The notes under the pieces are model-generated. The model was not told the origin of the DNA and ran no database searches. It saw nothing but the letters and a program-made list of their open reading frames with translations. Shown here piece by piece: positions 41,131 through 49,938 of a stretch of 64,000 nucleotides of DNA (position 1 is the first letter of the stretch; each line of letters begins with the position of its first letter). Source of the stretch: Secundilactobacillus paracollinoides DSM 15502 = JCM 11969 (GTDB taxonomy: Bacteria; Bacillota; Bacilli; Lactobacillales; Lactobacillaceae); contig NZ_BBAG01000007.1 in the NCBI RefSeq assembly GCF_001311135.1, positions 23,264 to 87,263 of the forward strand. The letters run 5' to 3'. The position numbers and the translations under genes are program-made.

Positions 41131-41462
41131 AGAGCGGAACAAACCGCTTCTGTGCAAGTCTTTGGTTTGTGGAGCTCGTTTTAGCACGGTTGCTAGAAGG
41201 AGATATTTAGGGGATTCGAATGACGTGTCGTAGAGCGTGAAGGAAAACGGTAGGAAGCGGAGTGTAAGCTAACTCTGGCGAAAATGCCCGAACTTGGCAT
41301 TTTGGCCAGAGTTGGCTTACACTCCGCTTTCTGTTTTTCGAAACGCGTTTCGGCGTGGCTGCCAAGAAAGAAAAACAGAAATGCCCGGTTTTGGCATTTT
41401 TGTCAGAGTCCTCTTGTGTGCAGCTTTCTGTTTTCCGAAACGCGTTTCGACATGGTTGCCAA
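41128..41462 (+). repeat. Cluster of long-hairpin repeats, copy 6 and fragments
   Basis: Three units. The first (41128-41200) is degenerate. The second (41231-41352) has the stem GAGTGTAAGCTAACTCTGGC with its inverse (one G-T wobble) and apex AAAATGCC/GGCATTTT. The third (41365-41462) keeps only the apex and right half. ATGACGTGTCGTAGAG occurs at 41117 and again at 41220, so the last codons of the upstream gene were duplicated with the element. The rest up to 41640 has a CCACCAC/GTGGTGG hairpin (about 41570) and the pox promoter area. Confidence 0.8.
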
Positions 41463-41640
41463 GAAAGAAGCCGAAAGTCGCTTTCAAAAAAAACTCAACA
41501 GGAACGAACGCCACTCCTATCCATTACCTCCAACCAATCATCAAATTCACCCACAACACACGAAAAGGGCCACCACCCCTTTTTTGTGGTGGTGATTTTG
41601 CTAAAATGAAAGCGAATACAAACTTGAACGGAGGGATTTT

Positions 41641-43379
41641 ATGACGGAAATGAAAGCGTCACAGGCGCTGGTGAAAGAACTTGAAAACTGGGGAATTGAT
41701 CATGTATATGGTATTCCGGCTGATTCAATTATTGATGGGTTTGCACCTGAGCAGGCATCAGTCAACTATATCCAGGTTCGCCACGAAGAAGTGGGGGCAT
41801 TAGCTGCCGCAGCGGAAACAAAGTTGACCGGCAAAATTGGTGTTGCACTAGCATCTGTTGGTCCTGGGGCCGTTCACCTGTTATACGGCATGGTGGACGC
41901 TAAAATGGACCATACGCCAATGTTGTTGATTATGAGCACCGTTGCCACTAGTATGATCAACACACGGTTCATTCAGGACATGGATGAAGACGAGTTGTTT
42001 GCGAGTCTCGATACCTTCCATGAGCAAATCAGCAACCCACAGCAGATTCCGGATACAATCCGTCGGGCCATTACGGCAGCGTATGAGACCCAGTCGCCAT
42101 CCGTTGTCATCATTCCGGATAATTTAGCCAGCAAAACCATTAATTACACCCCAGTTCCAGTTCAGCACATCCAACAACAGAAAGGGAGCGGCACGCGTGA
42201 ACAGGTTTATGAAACAATTAACCTGATCAAGAGTGCCCAGCGACCAGTTATGGTTGTCGGGACGGGGATTAGGACGCAAAGGCTGCCGTGGTTGGTGTTT
42301 CCAAAAAATTTGGGCTACCTGTCATTTCCTCTGCGCCGGCTGCCGGGATGGTGCCAAGTAATTTTGAAAATTTCATGGGCTCTCAGGGTCGTATCGGAAC
42401 GCAACCTGCGTATGAAGTGCTGCATGCTGCTGACCTGGTCTTAATGGTCGGCAGCGCTAATTCGTTTGTCCGATTCTTAGACAAGAACGTGACGTTTATT
42501 CAGGTCAATGATCAGGCATCGGAACTTGGCCGACAAGCGGCGGGCACCCAAATGATTCTGGCTGATAGCGGGACGTATCTGCAGCAGCTGATCGATGCGC
42601 AACCTGACCGTTTACCAGAAACGTCATTTTTAAAGGCCGCCCAACGGTCACGAGCAAACTGGCTAAAGTACTTAGACGCGCGGGCAGCAGAACGGCCTGA
42701 GGGGTTGTTAACCGCTGAAGGTGTCCTTAAAGAAGTCGGGACGCTTGCGGATGCCGATACGATCTACGAGTTAGATATTGGGAATAATACTGTTTGGGCG
42801 ACCCGGTCGTTACCGTTTGATCAAAACCAGAAGATGACGATGTCCGCTTGGTTTGGCGCAATGGGGTACGCAGTTTCTGCTGGGATCGCTGCTAAAATTG
42901 CCGAACCGGATCGGCGGGTGATCACAGTCTCTGGTGACGGTGGTTTTTCAATGATCGTTCAGGATATTTTGACACAGGTCCAATATCAACTGCCGATTAT
43001 TAACGTGGTTCTTGAAAATGGTGGGTTCGGTTTCATTCGGCAAGAAAAAGCGAATAGCGGTCAGAGCGATTATGCGTTAAACTTTAAGAATGCAAACTGG
43101 GCTGGCGTTGCTGAAAATATGGGGGCCATTGGATTACGTGTCACAGACGATGCGTCGTTAACGGCTGCCATTCAAAAATGCAACGACTTGATTCAGGCAG
43201 GAAACACGACGCCGATCGTTATTGATGCCATCATCAGTGATCAGCCACCGTTGGAAACAGGACGGATGGCACTTGATCCTAAAGTGGACAGTGCTGACGA
43301 GATCAAGGTATTTCGTGCGCAGTACAATTTCCCTGCTGACAAGTATCCGGCTCTGAGCACACTGATCGATCAAAATTAA
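41641..43379 (+). pseudogene. Pyruvate oxidase, frameshifted as sequenced
   Basis: ThDP- and FAD-dependent enzyme converting pyruvate, phosphate and oxygen to acetyl phosphate, CO2 and hydrogen peroxide. The N-terminal ThDP-binding domain has the catalytic Glu in VRHEEVGALAAAA near residue 50 and the GPGAVHLLYGMVDAK block. The central FAD region and the C-terminal GDG...N ThDP motif (GDGGFSM near 433) follow. One missing G near 42273 breaks ATTAGGGACGC. The repaired length is about 580 residues, the family norm. It could also be another member of the ThDP family, but the N-terminus best fits Pox. GGAGGG precedes the ATG. Confidence 0.82.
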
Positions 43380-43397
43380 GTGAAACGGAGAGGCAGT

Positions 43398-44270
43398 ATG
43401 GAGTTTAAATGGCAGGTTGAGACGATAGGACAGTCCGCCAAACAATTTTTGGCACAACAGGGCGTCAGCCACCGGATGTTTTCACAAATTAACCATAGCA
43501 ACGGTCAAATTCTGGTCAACAACGTGGCGGTTGCACCGGCAACAAAATTGGCTGTCGGCGACGCGTTGACGTTGATCGTCCCAGCTGAACCGGCTGACCC
43601 TAACGTACCGGTCAGTCACGAACCGCTAGCAATCGTATCTGAAGACCCGAATTTTCTAGTCGTTTCGAAACCGGCCGGCCTAACAGTGGTCCCAGGACCC
43701 AGCAACCGAACGGATACCCTGGTGAATCGCGTAAAGGGGCATCTAGTTGCGGAACAGGAAGTCAATTTGGTACCCCACGTGATCACGCGATTAGATCGGG
43801 ATACCAGTGGGTTGGTGTTGCTGGCGAAGCACCGATTGGCCAATTCTTGGATGAACCAGGAACTCTCCGACCACACACTGGTTAAACGCTACTTGGCGTT
43901 CGTTGGTGGCCGACTTGACCAGGACCATGCTATGATTGATGCGCCACTTAGACGTGCGGATGATGGATTTAACCAAATCGTTGCGGACGATGGCAAGCCG
44001 GCGCAGACAGAGTACTGGGTCAAACAACGGACAGCGTCGTTCACGCTAGTTGAAGTCTTGCTGCACACTGGGCGAACGCACCAAATTCGTGCCCATTTTG
44101 AATCCATTGGCCACCCACTATTGGGTGATGCGCTGTATGGCGGTGATCAGCAGCTCATCACGCGTCAAGCGCTGCATGCGTTTCACTTGGATTATCCAGA
44201 TCCGGTGACGCATCAGCATCAAACATTTGAACAGCCGTTGCCAGATGATATGCAACACTTATTGTCTTAA
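43398..44270 (+). CDS. RluA-family 23S rRNA or tRNA pseudouridine synthase
   Basis: Isomerises uridine to pseudouridine in RNA. An N-terminal S4-like segment (residues 10-58) is followed by the catalytic motif HVITRLDRDTSGLVLLAK near 122-139 with the essential Asp, and by LHTGRTHQIRAHFESIGHPLLGD near 217. The ATG at 43398 has CGGAGAGG upstream. 290 residues, intact. The site modified cannot be told from sequence, as RluD-like paralogues are common in the group. Confidence 0.9.
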   Translation: MEFKWQVETIGQSAKQFLAQQGVSHRMFSQINHSNGQILVNNVAVAPATKLAVGDALTLIVPAEPADPNVPVSHEPLAIVSEDPNFLVVSKPAGLTVVPGPSNRTDTLVNRVKGHLVAEQEVNLVPHVITRLDRDTSGLVLLAKHRLANSWMNQELSDHTLVKRYLAFVGGRLDQDHAMIDAPLRRADDGFNQIVADDGKPAQTEYWVKQRTASFTLVEVLLHTGRTHQIRAHFESIGHPLLGDALYGGDQQLITRQALHAFHLDYPDPVTHQHQTFEQPLPDDMQHLLS

Positions 44271-44330
44271 AAAAAGAGCTAGTGGACCCGACCAATTCGA
44301 TATTTGGTTGAGCCAACTAGCTTGTTTTTT
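44271..44330 (+). terminator. Terminator after the pseudouridine synthase
   Basis: AGCTAGT pairs with ACTAGCT, with inner CCAA/TTGG pairing, flanked by A- and T-runs. Confidence 0.8.
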
Positions 44331-44462
44331 GTTAGTTCAATGAGTAACAACCTCGTAAAATGAGAAATGGCTTGCACTTCTAAAAAGAAAGGGCAAAAGG
44401 CTTGTAATTTCATTTAAATCCGGTATAGTACGTGTGTAATAACAGATAAGGAGTGAATATAG

Positions 44463-44654
44463 ATGACAGGTAATGACGAGTCACAGCAGGCAATTGAAAA
44501 GATTTTAAACCAAATGGAGGAAAACCTTTCCGAGTTGTCGTGGTTTGACTGTGACTTAAAAGATGACCAGTTTAAGACGCATATGGCGGAAATTCGCAAG
44601 TCATTGCGCCTCGCAAAACGCTCATACGCTGATCGTAAGCTGGTAACCGAATAA
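44463..44654 (+). CDS. Small hypothetical protein
   Basis: 63 residues, acidic in the first half and basic in the second, predicted mostly helical, no membrane segment. An AAGGAGTGAATATAG sequence precedes the ATG, which supports expression. I do not recognise a family. Monocistronic between the pseudouridine synthase and a DUF1003 gene. Confidence 0.6.
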   Translation: MTGNDESQQAIEKILNQMEENLSELSWFDCDLKDDQFKTHMAEIRKSLRLAKRSYADRKLVTE

Positions 44655-44847
44655 CGTGTTGCTTGGTAATTCTGTTTGTTTCTTGACTTTAGAACGATCG
44701 TACTCAAAACGAATGTGGTCGGGTGACTGATTCACATTGCACCACAATAGGCGCCGCTGATCTGAAGAGGTCACGGGGTCTATTTTATTTTGCCCGAATA
44801 GTTTAAACTAGACTTATAATTGCGATTTCAGAGAGAAGGGTATTTCA

Positions 44848-45600
44848 ATGACTGACGAGCAGCAGACTGCAACGTGTCTGGTAGACGGCAAATTGTATTT
44901 TTTAGATGAGGGGATCTACCTGTCAGAACTGTCGACGAGCATGCGCAATCGGGTGAAAAGTGATCATCCAGAAGCAAAGGTGACGGATTTTATCTGTAAT
45001 CGTCACCTGTTAAAGTACCGTTTGGCGAACGTGGATGCGATGATCAATGCAGATTTGAAACAAAGTCAAAAGATCAATCGGAAATTAACCCGCGCGCTAC
45101 AAAGCGATGATTATGAAATTACTGACGTCAACGAATCGCTCAATAACAGTTTGACCACCGGACAGAAGGTCTCTGACGCGGTGGCGCACTTCGGTGGTAG
45201 TTGGGGCTTTATCTTCATTTTCGCCATGGTGCTGTTAACCTGGATGCTGGTCAACGGCTTGCAGGTCCTTGGGATTCATTTCGACCCGTACCCCTACATT
45301 TTACTAAACCTATGTCTAAGCTGTATCTCTGCGTTACAGGCGCCCATTATCATGATGAGCCAAAATCGGTCGGCGGACCGGGACCGCATGGATGCTGAAA
45401 ATGACTACCATGTTAACCAAAAATCAGAACATGAATTACGAATCCTTCACGCTAAGTTGGATCATTTAACGCAGAATCAGATTCCGCATACGTTGGAAAT
45501 TGAACGCATGCAGATCGAAATTTTGGGTGAAATTCGTGGCGAACTTAATGAGCTGCGGGATAATCAAGCTCAAATGGCTGCTGATAAATCGACTAAGTAG
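44848..45600 (+). CDS. DUF1003 membrane protein
   Basis: 250 residues. The N-terminal part (1-95) contains a cysteine pair spaced far apart and no zinc ribbon. Two membrane helices follow (about 122-142 and 150-175), with the DUF1003 hallmark FGGSWGFIFIF and PYPYILLNLCLSCISALQAPIIMMSQNR. The C-terminus is a coiled coil. AGAGAAGGG precedes the ATG. The family is widespread; its function is unknown. Confidence 0.88.
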   Translation: MTDEQQTATCLVDGKLYFLDEGIYLSELSTSMRNRVKSDHPEAKVTDFICNRHLLKYRLANVDAMINADLKQSQKINRKLTRALQSDDYEITDVNESLNNSLTTGQKVSDAVAHFGGSWGFIFIFAMVLLTWMLVNGLQVLGIHFDPYPYILLNLCLSCISALQAPIIMMSQNRSADRDRMDAENDYHVNQKSEHELRILHAKLDHLTQNQIPHTLEIERMQIEILGEIRGELNELRDNQAQMAADKSTK

Positions 45601-45652
45601 AATGTCGTTGCGTCATTAAGCGGTTCTCGACAATTATCTGTTAGGGTCAATT

Positions 45653-45681
45653 TTGACAAGTGTTGCCATTTCCGGTATCCT
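45653..45681 (+). promoter_or_regulatory. Promoter of the first GNAT gene
   Basis: TTGACA and TATCCT with a 17-bp spacer, about 30 bp before the GTG start. Confidence 0.6.
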
Positions 45682-45710
45682 CTTACTTAACCATGAATGG
45701 AGGATTTTTA

Positions 45711-46292
45711 GTGATAGTCATACGTGAGGCGCAGCCCGCTGATGCAGGTCAGATAGCGCCCTTAATTAATTTGATTTTCGACGAGATGCAATTGGAAGAA
45801 TTGGAAGACGTGCCCGAACCCGACTTAGAGAAGGTCATCACGATGGCGTACCGAACCAGAAGTTATCTGGCAAGTGACGCAACCACCGTGGTGGCCGAGG
45901 CCAATGGCCAAGTTGTGGGTGTCGCGTTTGGATATCCCGGAGAAAATGAAGCGCGTGTTGACGAGGTGCTGCGGCGTCTCTCAAATAAATCAGCGGCGTT
46001 TAAGCAACCCTTTGAGGCGGAGTCTGAGACGGATGGCGACGAATGGTATCTTGATTCGATTGCGGTGTCGCCAGACTTTCAGGGTCACGGGGTCGGCAGT
46101 CAGTTGTTAAAGGCACTGCCTGCTTACGCGCAACGTGATGGTGAGTCCGTGATGGGACTCATCGTTGATTTCGAAAATCCAGGTGCAATGAAATTAAACC
46201 ACGTCGACACGAGCTCGCTCTGGCCGAAAAGAATGCGGCAAAGACTACATCTAACAGAGAAGCTAGTCGCAACCTCATTTTGTAGCACTTAA
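45711..46292 (+). CDS. GNAT-family N-acetyltransferase with unusual C-terminus
   Basis: Acyl-CoA-dependent acetyltransferase; substrate unknown. Conserved parts: YLDSIAVSPDFQGHGVGSQLLKAL, which is the acetyl-CoA loop (Q-x-x-G-x-G), and VDFENPGAMKL. The GTG start at 45711 follows TGGAGG. After AMKL the expected Y-x-x-x-G-F block is absent and the remaining residues are basic and unrelated. A deletion or shift near 46195 is likely, so the last 35 residues may not be native. Confidence 0.75.
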   Translation: MIVIREAQPADAGQIAPLINLIFDEMQLEELEDVPEPDLEKVITMAYRTRSYLASDATTVVAEANGQVVGVAFGYPGENEARVDEVLRRLSNKSAAFKQPFEAESETDGDEWYLDSIAVSPDFQGHGVGSQLLKALPAYAQRDGESVMGLIVDFENPGAMKLNHVDTSSLWPKRMRQRLHLTEKLVATSFCST

Positions 46293-46313
46293 CTTAATAA
46301 ATTAAAAAACTAG

Positions 46314-46345
46314 AACACGCAGCCATCTACTGGTTGCGTGTTTTT
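46314..46345 (+). terminator. Terminator after the first GNAT gene
   Basis: AACACGCAGCC pairs with GGTTGCGTGTT, followed by a T-run. Confidence 0.85.
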
Positions 46346-46434
46346 AAAAATCATTGTTAATTTTTGTTGCACTTACCACATAAAGATGATATCCTAATCT
46401 TCAGACAATAAAAAAAGGAGAACCCGCCATCCAA

Positions 46435-46956
46435 ATGACGCCTAAAATTACACCAGTCACCGAAAAAGACCTCGCAACACTACACACCTTAAGTATCCAG
46501 ACCTTCACCGAAACCTTCGGCAGGTACAATACTGATGCAAACATGTCAAGCTATCTAGCGACGTCTTACGCACCCGACCAGCTCAAAGCGGAATTAACAA
46601 ATTCCGATTCCGATTTTGTATTTCTCCACGTTAACGGCCAGCTAGCGGGCTATCTCAAACTCAATCAGGGCGCCGCACAGTCTGACGATATGGGGAAGGA
46701 CTACCTTGAAGTTGAGCGGATCTATATTAAAAGTGCGTTCCAACACAGTGGATTAGGGCGGACGCTCATCACTTACGCTGAAGAACAGGCCGAAAAGAAA
46801 CACCTTACAAAAATCTGGTTAGGTGTGTGGGAACACAATGAAAATGCGAAGGCGTTTTACCAACGATTAGGGTTCCATCAAACTGGGGCGCACGATTTCT
46901 TCTTAGGGGACGAGCAACAGACTGATTTTATTATGGAAAAAGAACTTGCCAACTAA
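46435..46956 (+). CDS. GNAT-family N-acetyltransferase (PaiA-like)
   Basis: 173 residues. LEVERIYIKSAFQHSGLGRTLITYAEEQAEKK contains the acetyl-CoA loop near 108-112, and NAKAFYQRLGFHQTG the C-terminal signature near 145. PaiA-type polyamine acetyltransferases share this layout. The promoter TTGCAC-17-TATCCT lies at 46367-46395. The AAGGAG site is about 14 nt before the ATG, slightly far. Intact. Confidence 0.88.
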   Translation: MTPKITPVTEKDLATLHTLSIQTFTETFGRYNTDANMSSYLATSYAPDQLKAELTNSDSDFVFLHVNGQLAGYLKLNQGAAQSDDMGKDYLEVERIYIKSAFQHSGLGRTLITYAEEQAEKKHLTKIWLGVWEHNENAKAFYQRLGFHQTGAHDFFLGDEQQTDFIMEKELAN

Positions 46957-46958
46957 AA

Positions 46959-46994
46959 AACGACTCAGCTAACAGGGTGTTAGTTGAGTCGTTG
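46959..46994 (-). terminator. Terminator of pyrD (minus strand)
   Basis: CGACTCAGCTAACA pairs with TGTTAGTTGAGTCG (one wobble). Only the minus strand has a following T-run, so it mainly serves pyrD. Confidence 0.75.
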
Positions 46995-47003
46995 ATCTTA
47001 TCG

Positions 47004-47945
47004 TTAATCATCAAATGTTTTGAGTTTCCCTTTAAAATCATCAATCGATTGATAGCCTTTTGCGGCCATAATTGCGCTGAGCTCTTTGGACAGGCGTTTA
47101 AAGATGCGGGTGCCTTCGAAGCCAAACTGAGTCCCGACCTGGACCATTGACGCGCCACAGAGGATGTGTTCGAAAACATCAGTCCCATTCATGACACCGC
47201 CAGTGCCAATGATGGCAATCTCTGGTTTCAAGCGCAAGCTAAGTCCACGAACGTTTGCTAAAGCAGTTGGCTTGATGAAAGTGCCACCGATGCCGCCCAA
47301 ACCGCCTAGCTTGATTGCCACACGCTCGGCATTGGGATCAATGACGAGCCCGTTGCCGACACTGTTGATTGAATTAACAAATGTCAGCGGGAAGTCGTTT
47401 AAGACTGCCGCAATCTGATCGAAGTGGACCAAATCAAAGTAGGGTGGCAACTTGACACCCAGCGGCTTGTCGTAGAAGGCAAAGACTTGGGTCAAAATTT
47501 CGCGTACCCGGTCAAAGTCATAGCCGACTTGCGGCTTACCAGGTACGTTTGGGCAGGAGAGGTTCAGTTCAACGAACCCGTTAAAGTCAGAATCGGCAAC
47601 CTTATGGAGCATTGCTAAATTGTCTTCAAGGGTCGTGCCCGCAATCGACAACAAGTTGGTCTTGTCTGGCCGCGCTGCTTGATCTTTCAGGACAAAATCC
47701 AGGTAATAGTCCAATCCGTGATTGGGCAATCCCATGGAATTGATGCAGCCACCAGGAAGGCTCTTCATCCGTGGCTCTGGATTGCCTTCACGCACGTTTG
47801 GGGTCGCACTCTTTGTGACGTACGCACCAGCGGGCGATGCAATCAGTTGGTTCAAGTCATTCTCGTCAGCACAACGCACACCCGCGGCGTTCATCATGCA
47901 GTTACTAAAGGTTCTATCAGCAATCGTTGTTGATAAATCTGTCAT
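47004..47945 (-). CDS. pyrD: Dihydroorotate dehydrogenase, class 1A
   Basis: Oxidises dihydroorotate to orotate using fumarate, in pyrimidine synthesis; cytoplasmic FMN enzyme. NAAGVRCADENDLNQL near residues 19-34, the fumarate/active loop NLSCPNVPGKPQVGYD (catalytic Cys) near 130, and IIGTGGVMNGTDVFEHILCGASMVQVGT near 255. 313 residues, standard for the homodimeric class 1A. Start ATG 47945 follows GGGAG. It is separate from other pyr biosynthesis genes but near pyrP. Confidence 0.93.
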   Translation of the reverse strand: MTDLSTTIADRTFSNCMMNAAGVRCADENDLNQLIASPAGAYVTKSATPNVREGNPEPRMKSLPGGCINSMGLPNHGLDYYLDFVLKDQAARPDKTNLLSIAGTTLEDNLAMLHKVADSDFNGFVELNLSCPNVPGKPQVGYDFDRVREILTQVFAFYDKPLGVKLPPYFDLVHFDQIAAVLNDFPLTFVNSINSVGNGLVIDPNAERVAIKLGGLGGIGGTFIKPTALANVRGLSLRLKPEIAIIGTGGVMNGTDVFEHILCGASMVQVGTQFGFEGTRIFKRLSKELSAIMAAKGYQSIDDFKGKLKTFDD

Positions 47946-48137
47946 CAAAAGTCAGCTCCCAGTCTGAATTTATTTTGGTTATTTAGTTCCTAGCTACTGT
48001 AACCGGAAAATCATTTTTCGTCAACATAAAGTTTGTACACGAATGCGCAAGTTGTCGGTTTTAACCAGTATGACCCGTGACCAGACTGGGATTTGCTGGT
48101 ACACTAAAATAAAGATTCAAGACGGAGGTGCACGATT

Positions 48138-48545
48138 TTGGACCATCAACGACCTTATTTACAATTGGGAAATCGACAGTTAGACCACATGATGGTGTAT
48201 CTGACAACGCCGGTGACCCCGCAAAACCACGTGGATTTCCATTTTCTGGGGTCAGAGTTAAAGCAAATTCGGCCGGGCTTTTGGACGATGCCGGCGTATT
48301 TAAACGACTACGACACCATGAGCCTGTTCTTTTTATTCACCGCCGATGAGAATGGTGAAATGGCGATTATGATGGCTGCCGGTGAGTGGCAGGACGGCAA
48401 GCTCGGATTGTCTGACCCGATGCCGACTGGCGCTGGGCTTAACACCCTGTACCATCACCGGCACAAGAATGCCGTCAAAGCGTTTAACTACTTACTGGCA
48501 CTGACGATGAATGGTAAAGCAGAGTGGCGGCAATTGCCGGTTTAA
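48138..48545 (+). CDS. Hypothetical protein
   Basis: 135 residues, TTG start after GGAGG. Soluble, with aromatic- and Met-rich segments (HMMVYLTTP; PGFWTMPAYLNDYDTMSLFFLF) and no motif I can name. It lies 10 bp ahead of an MFS gene and is probably cotranscribed with it. Confidence 0.65.
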   Translation: MDHQRPYLQLGNRQLDHMMVYLTTPVTPQNHVDFHFLGSELKQIRPGFWTMPAYLNDYDTMSLFFLFTADENGEMAIMMAAGEWQDGKLGLSDPMPTGAGLNTLYHHRHKNAVKAFNYLLALTMNGKAEWRQLPV

Positions 48546-48555
48546 GGAGGTACTG

Positions 48556-49752
48556 ATGAGATCGAAGACCTTTAATTGGCCGCTCTTTTTGTCACCCTTT
48601 ATTTCCCGGGTGGGGGATTCACTCTATCTGTTTGGCTTAAACTGGTTTGTGGTAAAAGCCAGCGGCAGTACTGCGTTGCTGGGCATCGTACAGGCAGTTG
48701 GCGGCATCACATTGCTGTGCGGTGATCTGTTTTGCGGCGTGCTGATCGATAATTATAACCGGAAACGAATCCTAGTGGCGTCGGAGTTCATTTGTTTACT
48801 GGCCTGTTTTAGTTTTGCGGTTGTGATCGACCCGGAGAATCCGGCTGCCTGGCAGTTGATCGGTCTGACCTGCATGCTGGATGTTGGCGTGGCGTTTAGT
48901 TTTCCGGCCGCCAAGGCGATTGTGCCGGAAATCCTAGCATCGAGCGCACTTCAGCGGTTTAACGCCTTTTCGAACACGGCACTTAATTTGGCGGATATTG
49001 TGACACCGCTTTTGGGTGGCATGTTATTGACCATTAACTGGATCGACTTCCGGTCGTTCTTGCTGATCAATGGGCTTTCCTTTACGCTGTCATTTATGTT
49101 ACTCGTTGGCCTAAAGTACGAGACACCAGCAGTCACCACCAATCGCCTGAGTTTTAAGACCAGTTTGTTGTCCGGCTTCAAGTACGTTGGCGCTCACAAG
49201 ACACTGATCGAAAACGTCATTTTAAGCGGTTTCGCTAACGTGTTGTTCGCGGCAGTCAAACTGGTACTGCCCTTTGTGGTCAACCATTTTTATCAAGCAG
49301 ATCCGCAGAAGTACAGTTTTCTGCTCACCGGATTAGCGCTGGGTGGCATTTTAGGCGGTCTGCGACTGACGCTAGTTCACCGGCCTGCCACGCGAAATGA
49401 TAACTATCGCGATTTAATACTGGCAGCGTGGGGATTGATTGTTGCGGGGCTAGTTCGCCAGTACTGGGTACTTCTGGCTTTCGCCTTTGTGTACGGCTTT
49501 GCTATGGCGTCATTTAATATTCGGGCGTTTACCATGACGCAAGACATGACTGAAAATGCCTATCTGGGGCGCATTTTTGGGATTTGGTTCATCGCACTGG
49601 ATGGGTTTCAGCCGCTTGGTTCGTTTACGTTTGGCTTCTTAACGGATTATACAAAGAACCTGACGTTTATGATTATTGGGGTTGTTCTGCTTGTCGGGTT
49701 GTTATTGATTCGGCTGACCATGAATCACGACCAGGTGTTGAAACGTGATTGA
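48556..49752 (+). CDS. MFS transporter
   Basis: Twelve-segment major facilitator, 398 residues, of the MefA/enterobactin-exporter-like class. FISRVGDSLYLFGLNWFVV begins segment one; CGVLIDNYNRKRILV is motif A near residue 70. The ATG at 48556 was chosen for AAGGAGG, rather than an upstream start that runs through the preceding gene. Substrate unknown; a drug or metabolite exporter is likely. Confidence 0.88.
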   Translation: MRSKTFNWPLFLSPFISRVGDSLYLFGLNWFVVKASGSTALLGIVQAVGGITLLCGDLFCGVLIDNYNRKRILVASEFICLLACFSFAVVIDPENPAAWQLIGLTCMLDVGVAFSFPAAKAIVPEILASSALQRFNAFSNTALNLADIVTPLLGGMLLTINWIDFRSFLLINGLSFTLSFMLLVGLKYETPAVTTNRLSFKTSLLSGFKYVGAHKTLIENVILSGFANVLFAAVKLVLPFVVNHFYQADPQKYSFLLTGLALGGILGGLRLTLVHRPATRNDNYRDLILAAWGLIVAGLVRQYWVLLAFAFVYGFAMASFNIRAFTMTQDMTENAYLGRIFGIWFIALDGFQPLGSFTFGFLTDYTKNLTFMIIGVVLLVGLLLIRLTMNHDQVLKRD

Positions 49753-49777
49753 CATCTGCCACACCGCCCGCTATACT
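49749..49777 (+). promoter_or_regulatory. Promoter of the pyrP leader
   Basis: TTGACA and TATACT, spacer 17 bp. It lies directly after the MFS stop and before the PyrR-type leader. Confidence 0.75.
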
Positions 49778-49789
49778 TTGATATAAATA

Positions 49790-49890
49790 AACCTTTTAAC
49801 TTGGTCCCGTGAGGCTAAGAAGGGGCCGTTCGAGTTTAAAAAGAAACAAACGGACACCTCTATACCTGCGCGGGTATGGGGGTGTTTTTG
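49790..49890 (+). promoter_or_regulatory. PyrR-type attenuator leader
   Basis: The binding-loop core CCGTGAGGCT with following AAG matches known PyrR RNA sites (about 49794-49828). An intrinsic terminator follows at 49853-49890 (ACACC...ATACC with GGTAT...GGTGT, then T-run). With UMP bound, PyrR would stabilise the binding hairpin and let the terminator form, reducing uracil permease. pyrR itself is outside this window. Confidence 0.82.
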
Positions 49891-49938
49891 TGTGTTTGCC
49901 GCCAGCCAAGAAGGGATGAGGGGAAGGACGGAATCATT

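Noticed and set aside
41284..41644. Several overlapping ORFs of 65-116 codons
   Set aside because: They run through the hairpin repeat cluster; both strands are open because the DNA is palindromic, not because it codes.
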